64,000 bases of DNA from Morinoia aosen (GCA_030386875.1 CM059556.1:40898964-40962963); one strand, 5' to 3'; positions 33,826-44,967 are shown, numbered from the stretch's first letter. Numbers and translations are program-made. Notes: generated by a model not told the origin, from the letters alone.

Positions 33826-36380
33826 GGTATAACAGAAAGAGAAACTGTAGCTCAGTTGGTATAACAGAAAGAGAAACTGTAGCTCAGTTGGTATAACAGA
33901 AAGAGAAACTGTAGCTCAGTTGGTATAACAGAAAGAGAAACTGTAGCTCAGTTGGTATAACAGAAAGAGAAACTGTAGCTCAGTTGGTATAACAGGAAGA
34001 GAAACTGTAGCTCAGTTGGTATAACAGAAAGAGAAACTGTAGCTCAGTTGGTATAACAGAAAGAGAAAGTGTAGCTCAGTTGGTATAACAGAAAGAGAAA
34101 CTGTAGCTCAGTTGGTATAACAGAAAGAGAAAATGTAGCTCAGTTGGTATAACAGAAAGAGAAACTGTAGCTCAGTTGGTATAACAGGAAGAGAAACTGT
34201 AGCTCAGTTGGTATAACAGAAAGAGAAACTGTAGCTCAGTTGGTATAACAGAAAGAGAAACTGTAGCTCAGTTGGTATAACAGAAAGAGAAACTGTAGCT
34301 CAGTTGGTATAACAGAAAGAGAAACTGTAGCTCAGTTGGTATAACAGGAAGAGAAACTGTAGCTCAGTTGGTATAACAGAAAGAGAAACTGTAGCTCAGT
34401 TGGTATAACAGGAAGAGAAACTGTAGCTCAGTTGGTATAACAGAAAGAGAAACTGTAGCTCAGTTGGTATAACAGAAAGAGAAAGTGTAGCTCAGTTGGT
34501 ATAACAGAAAGAGAAACTGTAGCTCAGTTGGTATAACAGAAAGAGAAAATGTAGCTCAGTTGGTATAACAGAAAGAGAAACTGTAGCTCAGTTGGTATAA
34601 CAGGAAGAGAAACTGTAGCTCAGTTGGTATAACAGAAACAGAAACTGTAGCTCAGTTGGTATAACAGAAACTGTAGCTCAGTTGGTATAACAGAAACAGA
34701 AACTGTAGCTCAGTTGGTATGACAGAAACAGAAACTGTAGCTCGGTTGGTATAACAGGAAGAGAAACTGTAGCTCAGCTGGTATAACAGAAACAGAAACT
34801 GTAGCTCAGCTGGTATAACAGAAACAGAAACTGTAGCTCAGTTGGTATAACAGAAACAGAAACTGTAGCTCAGTTGGTATAACAGAAACTGTAGCTCAGT
34901 TGGTATAACAGAAAGAGAAACTGTAGCTCAGTTGGTATAACAGAAAGAGAAACTGTAGCTCAGTTGGTATAACAGGAAGAGAAACTGTAGCTCAGTTGGT
35001 ATAACAGAAAGAGAAACTGTAGCTCAGTTGGTATAACAGGAAGAGAAACTGTAGCTCAGTTGGTATAACAGAAAGAGAAACTGTAGCTCAGTTGGTATAA
35101 CAGAAAGAGAAACTGTAGCTCAGTTGGTATAACAGAAAGAGAAACTGAAGCTCAGTTGGTATAACAGAAAGAGAAACTGTAGCTCAGTTGGTATAACAGG
35201 AAGAGAAACTGTAGCTCAGTTGGTATAACAGAAAGAGAAACTGTAGCTCAGTTGGTATAACAGGAAGAGAAACTGTAGCTCAGTTGGTATAACAGAAAGA
35301 GAAACTGTAGCTCAGTTGGTATAACAGAAAGAGAAAGTGTAGCTCAGTTGGTATAACAGAAAGAGAAACTGTAGCTCAGTTGGTATAACAGAAAGAGAAA
35401 ATGTAGCTCAGTTGGTATAACAGAAAGAGAAACTGTAGCTCAGTTGGTATAACAGGAAGAGAAACTGTAGCTCAGTTGGTATAACAGAAAGAGAAACTGT
35501 AGCTCAGTTGGTATAACAGAAAGAGAAACTGTAGCTCAGTTGGTATAACAGAAAGAGAAACTGTAGCTCAGTTGGTATAACAGAAAGAGAAACTGTAGCT
35601 CAGTTGGTATAACAGGAAGAGAAACTGTAGCTCAGTTGGTATAACAGAAAGAGAAACTGTAGCTCAGTTGGTATAACAGGAAGAGAAACTGTAGCTCAGT
35701 TGGTATAACAGAAAGAGAAACTGTAGCTCAGTTGGTATAACAGAAAGAGAAACTGTAGCTCAGTTGGTATAACAGAAAGAGAAACTGTAGCTCAGTTGGT
35801 ATAACAGGAAGAGAAACTGTAGCTCAGTTGGTATAACAGAAAGAGAAACTGTAGCTCAGTTGGTATAACAGGAAGAGAAACTGTAGCTCAGTTGGTATAA
35901 CAGAAAGAGAAACTGTAGCTCAGTTGGTATAACAGAAAGAGAAAGTGTAGCTCAGTTGGTATAACAGAAAGAGAAACTGTAGCTCAGTTGGTATAACAGA
36001 AAGAGAAAATGTAGCTCAGTTGGTATAACAGAAAGAGAAACTGTAGCTCAGTTGGTATAACAGGAAGAGAAACTGTAGCTCAGTTGGTATAACAGAAACA
36101 GAAACTGTAGCTCAGTTGGTATAACAGAAACTGTAGCTCAGTTGGTATAACAGAAACAGAAACTGTAGCTCAGTTGGTATGACAGAAACAGAAACTGTAG
36201 CTCGGTTGGTATAACAGGAAGAGAAACTGTAGCTCAGCTGGTATAACAGAAACAGAAACTGTAGCTCAGCTGGTATAACAGAAACAGAAACTGTAGCTCA
36301 GCTGGTATAACAGAAACAGAAACTGTAGCTCAGTTGGTATAACAGAAACAGAAACTGTAGCTCAGTTGGTATAACAGTTC
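33826..36380 (+). repeat. 32-bp minisatellite carrying a tRNA-like A box, ~80 copies
   Basis: The unit reads AACTGTAGCTCAGTTGGTAT followed by AACAGAAAGAGA (32 bp). Each contains TAGCTCAGTTGG, a full match to the RNA polymerase III A-box consensus TRGCNNAGYNGG (established knowledge), inside a 16-base match to the D-arm region of many tRNAs (TGTAGCTCAGTTGGTA). No B box (GGTTCGANNCC) or full tRNA fold is present, and the plus-strand unit lacks a TTTT terminator. A 26-bp short unit occurs near 34660 and 34880 and again near 36130. Most differences between copies fall in the purine-rich part. Not a set of tRNA genes. It may have arisen by expansion of a SINE or tRNA fragment. Confidence 0.93.
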
Positions 36381-36424
36381 CATGATTATATTAGATAAAT
36401 GTAAGTATAAGCATCCAGCCGCAA

Positions 36425-36850
36425 CATAGGTGTTCCAAAAAGAGGACAAGAAGGCACCACTCAGCACAGTCATAAGGGAACTCGGAATCGATGCACAAGG
36501 TGCATATAAACAGTAAGTTGGGAAAGAAGTTCATGAAACAAGATAAAAGTTGGAGAAGAAAGTATTCGGTGCTGAAAAACAGTACAGTAGTGAACCGAAA
36601 AAAGATGGTCCTTAACACAACGAAAAACATTTTATTTGAACAAATAGAAGGCCTTCCTAAGTCTCAGCTCGGGACCTTACATTTTCCACCTAGGTGTACT
36701 AATTCCCTTGGATACAATTATTGTGTCCCCCTGAGGGGCAACAGATCCAGGGACAGTTCACTAGAGTTGCTTTTTAAAAACTAATGATGTTTCTTGCATC
36801 ATCTTTATTGGAAATAAACTGTTTTTCTTTCTTTCTTTCTTTCTTTTCCC
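36425..36850 (+). mobile_element. Dispersed repeat, copy 2: putative non-LTR retroelement 3' end
   Basis: This is the longest copy of the family also seen at 7795-7995 and 17470-17735. Towards its end it has GTGTCCCCCTGAGGGGCAAC, then ATTGGAAATAAACTG and a (CTTT)n tract at 36821-36846. A polyadenylation-like AATAAA followed by a simple repeat is typical of non-LTR retrotransposon or SINE 3' ends (established knowledge). A 97-codon plus frame (36491-36784) runs through the copy and has no reverse transcriptase or endonuclease motif. It abuts the 32-bp array directly. Confidence 0.55.
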
Positions 36851-37180
36851 ATAAGCTCCGCTCTCGAAATAACGTACTTGAGGCATCGCTGAAATAGAAG
36901 AGTATACTTAGTATACTGAGCCGAAAAAAAAATAAAAAAGCCTCTAATAATTAGTAGGGGAGACGGAGAATCTGAACATATTTTTTACCGTTTGAAATTT
37001 CCCCCAACTTCTGAATTCTTCTCCGCCAGCTCAACTTTTTCAGTCTTCTTTACCTTTTTCACCATCTTTAACTTCTACCATTATCTTCATCACCTTCTAT
37101 GAACTTAATTTTCTTTCAATGCCTGTGGCTTCTGGCTCTTCAATCTTCCTCCACCTGCACCTTGTTCCACTATCCACCCT
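36851..37180. other. Spacer with eroded TTC/CACC-rich edge
   Basis: Degenerate CTTCTACCATTATCTTCATC-like strings at 37015-37110 look like a decayed left margin of the following array. Otherwise no feature. Confidence 0.5.
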
Positions 37181-37595
37181 TCAAACTTCTTCCACCATCT
37201 TCCACCCAAACTTTCTTCCAACATCTTCCACCCAAACTTTCTTCCACCATCTTCCACCCAAACTTTCTTCCACCATCTTCCACCCGAACTTTCTTCCACC
37301 ATCTTCCACCCAAACTTTCTTCCACCATCTACGATTCTGAATTTCTTCCACCATCTTCCCCCCAAACTTTCTTCCAACATCTTCCACCCAAACTTTCTTC
37401 CACCATCTTCCACCCAAACTTTCTTCCACCATCTTCCACCCAAACTTTCTTCCAACATCTTCCACCCAAACTTTCTTCCAACATCTTCCACCCAAACTTT
37501 CTTCCACCATCTTCCACCCAAACTTTCTTCCACCATCATCCACCCAAACTTTCTTCCACCATCTACGACCCTAAATTTCTTCCAGCTCAACTTTG
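37181..37595. repeat. 26-bp minisatellite, ~16 copies
   Basis: The unit is CTTTCTTCCACCATCTTCCA plus CCCAAA (26 bp). A variant copy with CTACGATTCTGAATTTC or CTACGACCCTAAATTTC occurs near 37325 and 37560. Because 26 is not a multiple of three, any one frame cycles through three peptide readings (26 residues per three units). Three minus frames and plus frames stay open only because the sequence lacks stops. Confidence 0.93.
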
Positions 37596-37839
37596 TTCCA
37601 CTTTAACATTTTCCCACAGTCTTGCACCGCCTTCCACCATCTTCCTACTCAGCCTTGTTCCACCTCCCCACCCTAACATTCCGTCGTCAGCATTACGAAG
37701 ATCAACGTTGGGGCCTCCACCCGGCCCCAACAAAACCAATTACCAGGAGACAGCATGCAGCGGAGCCCAGCTTCTTGAGGGAAGTTACGGATGCTCCTCA
37801 AAACTAAACGCGTTGCTGGTGCGAAGTGGCGTTCGCGTG
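37596..37839. other. Unique spacer
   Basis: GC-richer than average (37680-37850), with short overlapping frames on both strands and nothing recognisable. Confidence 0.5.
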
Positions 37840-38115
37840 TAGCCTGCTCCAAGTGACTTGTGTTTCTAATGTGCATCATGGAATAATTTGTACGCACGCG
37901 TTTAGTTTACTCTGAATGTCTGTGCCTTCAATTAACAGACGTTAAGTAATGAGCTATACGCATGCAGATAGTTTACTCTGAATAACCTACGTCTTTAATA
38001 GTCGTGAATTGATGATATTCGTACGCATATTGTTTACAGCGAATAACTTATGTCCTCTATGATCATCATGTAATGACGTATAATGTCTGCTTGGAATAAC
38101 CAACGTCTATTCAAA
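37840..38115. repeat. Decayed ~60-67-bp tandem repeat, 3-4 copies
   Basis: GTACGCAYG, AGTTTACTCTGAATAAC, ACGTCTTYAAT and GTAATGA recur in order, with AGTTTAC near 37904, 37970 and 38031. Confidence 0.65.
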
Positions 38116-38253
38116 CATCGAAAAATAATTTCATTCTATGATGATTTACGCCAGTATACTCACACGCACAACTACATAAATAACATTTGGAGATTTTAGC
38201 AAGTGAATTGTTGCTTGTACTTGATAATGATTGTGAATAGTGATCTTGTAGTA

Positions 38254-38606
38254 ACACACTTGCACCACAGTCCCGACAATCACCACACTTGTCCCACAGC
38301 CCCGACAATCACAACACTTGTACCACAGCCCCGACAATCACCACACTTGAACCACAGCCCCGACAATCATCACACTTGTACCACAGCCCCGACAATCACC
38401 ACACTTGTACCACAGCCCCGACAATCACCACACTTGTACCACAGCCCCGAAAATCACCACACTTGCACCACAGCCCCGACAATCACCACACTTGCGCCAC
38501 AGCCCCGACAATCACCACAATTGCCCCACAGCCCCGACAATCACCACACTTGTACCACAGCCCCGACAATCACCACACTTGCACCACAGCCCCGTCAATC
38601 ACCATC
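38254..38606. repeat. 27-bp minisatellite, ~13 copies
   Basis: The unit is CACTTGTACCACAGCCCCGA plus CAATCAC. TTGTACC alternates with TTGCACC. A period of 27 keeps plus frames open (APTITTLVPQPRQSPHL type). These are artefacts of the repeat. Confidence 0.95.
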
Positions 38607-38783
38607 ACCAGCAACCCGCTCCTGACGCAATCTCCACACCAGACCCCGACTCCATCAATCTCCAGAGTTGGTGGAGTTGGGCCGGTGCCAATCGCATGTA
38701 GGCGCGGAAAAATAGGCCTCTTTCAGGCCTAATCTGGAGAGGGGGGGGGGACGCTGGAGGGGAATTGAAGGGGCCAGGGGGCA
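38607..38783. other. Unique spacer with G tract
   Basis: Includes a GAGAGGGGGGGGGGAC tract near 38737-38752. No gene recognised. Confidence 0.5.
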
Positions 38784-39440
38784 AGATCCCTTCCCTTAGG
38801 GAATGCTTCAGAACTTTACTGAAACGTAATTTCTGCACGTAATTTTGATAGTCGTGATGATATTTATAGCCATTTACAAGTAATGAAATCCCTTCCCTTT
38901 AGGGATGCAGAACTTTACTACGTAGAACTTTACTACGTAGAACTTTACTACGTTGAATTTCGTAGAACTTTACTACGCTTAGTTATTTCATGTAATTTTG
39001 GTAGTCGTGATGATATGAATAGCCATGTACAATCAATTGAAAAATCCCTTCCATTCAAGGAAAAACGAACGTTCCTAGGACTTTTTTACGTACGCAACGT
39101 AATTCCTTCAAGCAATTTTGGTAGTCGAGATGAATAGCTTTGTGCAAAATCATTTTTCTTCAATCGAATGTTCATTAGGAATTTAAAAACGAGGAACACT
39201 GCTCGTAGGTTAAGCATTATGTAATACTACACATAGTCAAATCTATAAAACGTTTCGGAGTCCTGCTCCATCCTCAGCAAGTACAGTTTGAAAAAACGTA
39301 AAAAGACAAAAGAATATTTAGAAAAGCTTTGAATGACAAATCAATTAAAAAATCCCTTCCCTTTGTGGAAGCAACGAACGTTCGTAGGACTTTACGGCAT
39401 GTAATCATTCCAAGTAATTTTGTAAGGCGGGATGATATGA
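38784..39440. repeat. Decayed long repeat, four copies, with a nested 15-bp repeat
   Basis: AAATCCCTTCCCTTTAGGGA-like strings start copies near 38784, 38886, 39042 and 39350. Each is followed by a GTAATTTTGGTAGTCGTGATGATATGAATAGC-like block. Inside copy 2, TAGAACTTTACTACG repeats three to four times at 38909-38968 (15-bp period), a younger expansion nested in an old repeat unit. Confidence 0.7.
39249..39290 (-). mobile_element. Hammerhead/Penelope-like motif
   Basis: On the minus strand CTGAGGA (39271-39277) is followed by GGAG-CAGGA-CTCC, a 4-bp hairpin, and GAAACG (39251-39256). This order (CUGANGA, stem II, GAAA) matches the hammerhead ribozyme core, and such motifs occur in Penelope-like retroelements of animals (established knowledge). 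An unpaired T next to the core and no identified stem I/III partner argue against an active ribozyme. It interrupts the decayed repeat at 38784-39440. Confidence 0.4.
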
Positions 39441-39780
39441 ATAGCTATGAATGATGCAATAAATTGCCCGTCATTTACCAGATGATGTTTTTATCAAGTC
39501 CATTTTCTAATTCGATTCAAGTTTCACTGAAGATGTTTTTATTTTTATCCCAGTTGTAGTCCCTTGCCTGGAGAGTTTCCTTCGCTTAGGAGTCCTGTTC
39601 CAAATAAAAAGTCCTGTTTAGCTCGTTTTATTCCGCAATAATGATGAAATGAATGGGAGCAATAACAATAATGTAAAATAAACAGTGATTTTACTCATTC
39701 AATGATTACAATTGTCTATTTATGTCAATATTACTGTCAACTTTAGCTGTATAATATTGCTGTTGTTCTCGCAAATGTAA
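39441..39780. other. AT-rich spacer
   Basis: No feature recognised. Confidence 0.5.
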
Positions 39781-40315
39781 ACCCACGCTCACACTCATGT
39801 ACACATGTACACGCCCACGCTCACACTCATGTACACGCTCACGCTCACACTCATGTACACATGTACACGCTCATGCTCACACTCATGTACACATGTACAC
39901 GCCCACGCTCACACTCATGTACACGCTCACGCTCACACTCATGTACACATGTACACGCTCATGCTCACACTCATGTACACATCTACACGCTCACGCTTAC
40001 ACTCATGTACACATGTACACGCTCATGCTCACACTCATTTACTTATGTACACGCTCACGCTCACACTCATGTACACGCTCACGCTCACACTCATGTACAC
40101 ATGTACACGCTCATGCTCACATTCATGTACACATGTACACGCTCACGCTCACACTCATGTACACATGTACATGCTCACGTTCACACTCATGTACACATGT
40201 ACACGCTCACGTTCACACTCATGTATTCATGTACACGTTCACGTTCATACTCATAAACACATGTACACGCCCACGCTCACACTCATGTACACATGCGCAC
40301 GCTCATGCTCCTGTG
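39781..40315. repeat. 24/32-bp minisatellite, ~18 copies
   Basis: Units are ACGCTCACGCTCACACTCAT plus GTAC, with or without an extra ACATGTAC, giving 32- and 24-bp forms. All three plus frames are open for 130-188 codons (HAHTHVHMYTL, LTLMYTCTRS, SRSHSCTHV). These are repeat artefacts. Confidence 0.95.
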
Positions 40316-40358
40316 TCCACAACTGTCACTAGATGCTTTTGGCCCTTTGTTAATTCAC

Positions 40359-40945
40359 ACTAGTCCACCCCCCTTTATTTGGATAAGAATGAAGGCGAAA
40401 TAAAAGATAGGCCGTAAAGAATTTAAAAAATCAATCTCTCGAGAGTTGATGAGGCCGCGTGAACACGACCCGTCAAAATATATAGGGCTGGAGCTTGTAT
40501 CACAGATACGCTCATCACACACTGCAGGCTGGCTTCGGACAGACAGACCGACCGACGGACGGACGGACGGACGCGGCTCTTATTATAGTATAGATTGCTT
40601 ATTGTTTGAATTTGCCTATTGTTAATCTATATTATAATAAGAGGGGTGTCTGTCTGTCCGAAGTCAGCCTGCAGTGTGTGATGAGCGTATCTGTGATACA
40701 AGCTTCATCAACTCCACAATTTCCCGTGTATCAATCCATCAGCTTCGAGTAGGAATGAATATCCTGTGAATTCCTAGGAAATAAGAACGTGTGTCATGTG
40801 ATTTGTCGAACATTATTGAACATTTTTGCCGGGCCGTGTGCACTCGGCCTCATCAACACTCATGGTATTGCATTTATTTTATTTTACACGGCCTTTCTTT
40901 CATTTCACCTTCCTCTATATTTCAAATAAAGGGGTGTGGACTAGT
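40359..40945. mobile_element. Long inverted-repeat (foldback/MITE-like) element, ~587 bp
   Basis: The ends are inverted copies: ACTAGTCCACCCCCCTTTAT at the left and ATAAAGGGGTGTGGACTAGT at the right. Further matching inverted blocks are GGCCTCATCAAC / GTTGATGAGGCC, and a long pair TTGTATCACAGATACGCTCATCACACACTGCAG (40495-40530) against its reverse complement (40670-40704), continuing to CTATATTATAATAAGAG near the centre. The left arm holds a (GGAC)n expansion at 40554-40573. The right arm has ~60 bp not seen in the left. No coding frame with a recognisable transposase. Confidence 0.85.
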
Positions 40946-41390
40946 CAACAATACCACTCATGTGGTACATGAGTTTGAGAATCTCGGACTAGAGGACTAG
41001 CACTCCGCCACACAACACACCAATGATAATGCAATTGACACAGTGAAGATAAACACAGAATTACCATAACAATACACCGCCCCTGGTTTAAAATTTAAAA
41101 TTTATTAAGGATACTCACAAAGTTCATGTCACCAATAAACTAAAAACTCCATGATAATTTGAATATTTTCTATGTTTTATCTTTCTTATGGGCGTCTTGT
41201 ATTCTTGAGGCAGGATTTGTTCGCTTAATATCTTTTGAACATAATGCGATTGAACATTTCACGATACTGGACTCACACAACGTACATCCCATTACACGAT
41301 CACTATGCAAGGAACTCACATATACAAATTAATACTAAACAATTATGACGCTTATGGAACTTGACTTTGCCCGACCAATGTACTGTTCTC
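40946..41390. other. AT-rich spacer
   Basis: No feature recognised. Confidence 0.5.
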
Positions 41391-41895
41391 TATTACAAAT
41401 TTTAGCTAGGTATCGATATATGATATTTATCACAAATTTTAGCTATGTATCGATATATGATATTTATCACAAATTTTAGTTATGTATCGGTATATGATAT
41501 TTATCACAAATTTTAGCCATGTATCGATATATGATATTTATCACAAATTTTAGCTATGTATCGATATATGATATTTATCACAAATTTTAGCTATATATCA
41601 ATATATGATATTTATCACAAATTTTGGCTATGTATCGATATATGATATTTATCACAAATTTTAACTATGTATCGATATATGATATTTATCACAAATTTTA
41701 GCTATGTATCGATATATGATATTTATCACAAATTTTAGCTATATATCAATATATGATATTTATCACAAATTTTAGCTATATATCAATATATGATATTTAT
41801 CACAAATTTTAGCTATATATCAATATATGATATTTATCACAAATTTTAGCTATATATCAATATATGATATTTATCACAAATTTTAGCTATATATC
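41391..41895. repeat. 37-bp AT-rich minisatellite, ~13.5 copies
   Basis: The unit contains AATTTTAGCTATGTATCGAT followed by ATATGATATTTATCACA, 37 bp. The first part mainly has the TATGTATCGATATATG form. The last copies mostly have TATATATCAATATATG. The TATCGATA octamer is palindromic. There are no open frames. Confidence 0.96.
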
Positions 41896-42464
41896 GAAAG
41901 TTGATATTGTATGATCACAGACTTGAAACACTTCAGTAACATCACACATCAACACAAAAGTAAAAAAAAACACAATTATTCCAATACGGAAAATACAAAA
42001 AATTCATTTATGGTTTCTAAAATATTTTAAAGTAAGTATTAAATAAGATGCTTAAACATTTATAGAATGAGGCACACAATGATTGCGTCCTACACACAAT
42101 ACATTAACTTTCTGATGCCACGCTTGGATGTTATTTTGTTCATTTTTATTCCGACATCCGCTCTCAAAATTGCGCACGACAAGACAAATTTCTACGGATG
42201 AGGTTTCTTTCACGATGACGGTATTTGTAGCAAAGGCAAGTAATGAACCCACCTCCTGGATGTCAAGTTGCGATCTATTTATTATCCCCGAAATATCAGG
42301 GTTAAATATTTTTCTTTCATTTCAGATTTATATGAATCTTTATTTTATTTTCTCGCGTTAAGATATTTTAGACTGTATATATTCATAGCCCTTTATATAG
42401 CTATACACAATATTTTCTTATAGCCCTCCATAATCTTTTCCTATAGCCCTCCTTTAGTCTATGG
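41896..42464. other. AT-rich spacer
   Basis: Two short frames overlap at 42052-42361 on opposite strands and neither is recognised. CATAGCCCTYYATA-type strings repeat three times at 42386-42455. Confidence 0.5.
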
Positions 42465-43620
42465 TACACTCACGCTCACCTCTCCCCAATAACCACACGC
42501 ACGACGCAGGACGGTGAGCACGCCTCCCACACACGCTCACGCTCACCCCACCCCAATAACCACACGCACGACGCAGGGCGGTGAGCACGCCTCCCACACA
42601 CGCTCACGCTCACCCCACCCCAATAACCACACGCACGACGCAGGACGGTGAGCACGCCTCCCACACACGCTCACGCTCATCTCTCCCCAATAACCACACG
42701 CACGACGCAGGACGGTGAGCACGCCTCCCACACACGCTCACGCTCACCTCTCCCCAATAACCACACGCACGACGCAGGACGGTGAGCACGCCTCCCACAC
42801 ACGCTCACGCTCGCCCCACCCCAATAACCACACGCACGACGCAGGACGGTGAGCACGCATCCCGCACACGCTCACGCTCACCTCTCCCCAATAACCACAC
42901 GCACGACGCAGGACGGTGAGCACGCCTCCCACACACGCTCACGCTCACCCCACCCCAATAAACACACGCACGACGCAGGACGGTGAGCACGCCTCCCACA
43001 CACGCTCACGCTCACCTCTCCCCAATAACCACACGCACGACGCAGGACGGTGAGCACGCCTCCCACACACGCTCACGCTCACCCCACCCCAATAACCACA
43101 CGCGCGACGCAGGACGGTGAGCACGCCTCCCACACACGCTCACGCTCACCTCTCCCCAATAACCACACGCACGACGCAGGACGGTGAGCACGCCTCCCAC
43201 ACACGCTCACGCTCACCCCACCCCAATAACCACACGCGCGACGCAGGACGGTGAGCACGCCTCCCACACACGCTCACGCTCACCTCTCCCCAATAACCAC
43301 ACGCACGACGCAGGACGGTGAGCACGCCTCCCACACACGCTCACGCTCACCCCACCCCAATAACCACACGCACGACGCAGGACGGTGAGCACGCCTCCCA
43401 CACACGCTCACGCTCACCCCACCCCAATAACCACACGCGCGACGCAGGACGGTGAGCACGCCTCCCACACCCTCACGCTCACCTCTCCCCAATTACCACA
43501 CGCACGACGCAGGACGGTGAGCACGCCTCCCACACACGCTCACGCTCACCTCACCCCAATAACCACACGCACGACGCAGGGCGGTGAGCACGCATCCCAC
43601 ACACGCTCACGCTCACCTAC
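42465..43620. repeat. 67-bp GC-rich tandem repeat, ~17 copies, partly as 134-bp dimers
   Basis: The unit runs CCCAATAACCACACGCACGA, CGCAGGACGGTGAGCACGCC, TCCCACACACGCTCACGCTC, 67 bp in all. Two junction types, CACCTCTCCCC and CACCCCACCCC, alternate strictly from about 42814 to 43350, forming 134-bp dimers. GGTGAGC and GCTCACC within each unit can pair as a hairpin. Serial 62-codon minus frames (CGRRAHRPASCVWLLG) recur every 67 bp and are artefacts. Confidence 0.96.
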
Positions 43621-44967
43621 AATCAGGTCCCGCCCTCACTCCACACGCAGCAACACCTGCAGCTGTGCGGCGCGCGTTCTATTTCAGTAACCAGAGAATT
43701 AACTCACGTAAAAAGTGCGTTTGAAGATCGCCGCTCAGGCGCTTAAAGCTGACCGTCCCAGTCACGTGCGTGGTCACTGACATAATTGCCTGCTGCTGAA
43801 GACGAGGTTTTTGTTCGTTTTTTGGTTCCAGGTTTACTAAGGGTGATGTTTTTTTTATATTTGTGAGTCTACCTCGTCAAATTTGGTCTTATTTACAGAG
43901 TTCAGAGTTGAGTAAAGACAAAGATGAGAAATACATGTGCGTGTGTAGCTTGCTTGCATTTGTAGGCGTTGTTTTTTCTTTTTTGCGTTCAGCTTCCTAG
44001 TGAGTCTTTCGTTACATTTGCCCATCTTGACAGTTTTCAGAGGTAGGTAAATCAGTTTAAAATAGTTATGCAACAGACAGTCTATGTTTCCTGGTTAATA
44101 AGTTATAAAATGATATTGCTGTCAATTTTTTAACGCATTTATTTGAACGTTTCGTGCCCTACATTTTTTTTCAAAAAATATCTTAAATTGTGATGGAAAA
44201 TAAAGTAACAATTCAAAATCAAAACCAAGCTGATTAAGGCAAGAAAATCAAAAGTGTGTCGACAGAAAAATAAAATTTCCTACTGAAAACTTTGTATTAA
44301 TGCTTAGAGTTGATTAATATCAAGGCATTCTCAGTACATTTATCCAGCAAAAGGATTTACTTTTTCAATACGCAGATCAAGCCACAACAGTTCAAACTCT
44401 CATACTAAATGCAAAGACTTTTTTAAATATTATAAAATTGTTAGGCTGTTGATATAATTAGAAGGAGGAGAAACGTATCAGGGATACAATTATCGCCATT
44501 TAATATCAGAGTTTCCGTTTTCGTGTCCCACTTAATACAAGGCAGGTCAGAAAATGTTATCCAGGTTATAGATCACTCAAAAAGTCTCAATCGTTTAGAA
44601 ATGGGCTTAGCCTCATATGTTGAGAAATTTCTTCTTTGTAACCGGCTGTAAGGTTTTCAGATGGTGGATCATATAATTTAAGCCCTCGCGATGATGCTCA
44701 GAGTAAGGATCCTCGCCGGCCGACTTGCGCAAGATGAAATATTCTCATTTCATTCCCACGCTACACCAGCGATATGAAAAAGACAAAGCAGCATCACTCA
44801 CTTACAACGCTTATTTACTAAACTACTGCCTACTTTAGAAATTAATTTAAGAACGAAATTTCCATCGAAGCCCTTCATTCTATCTGTATTAGGCACTGCG
44901 ACTTCCATTCTTCCGGCGAAATTTTGGCATCTCGCTTGCTGGCCTCATTACTTCTCTAATTAGCATG
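43621..44967. other. AT-rich spacer, no gene recognised
   Basis: This is 1.3 kb with only short frames. A 72-codon minus frame at 43855-44073 has no recognisable domain. No RNA gene is evident. Confidence 0.55.

Noticed and set aside
33826-36380. Cluster of tRNA genes
   Set aside because: Only the A-box/D-arm segment is present. The 32-bp period leaves no room for anticodon, T-arm, B box or acceptor stem.
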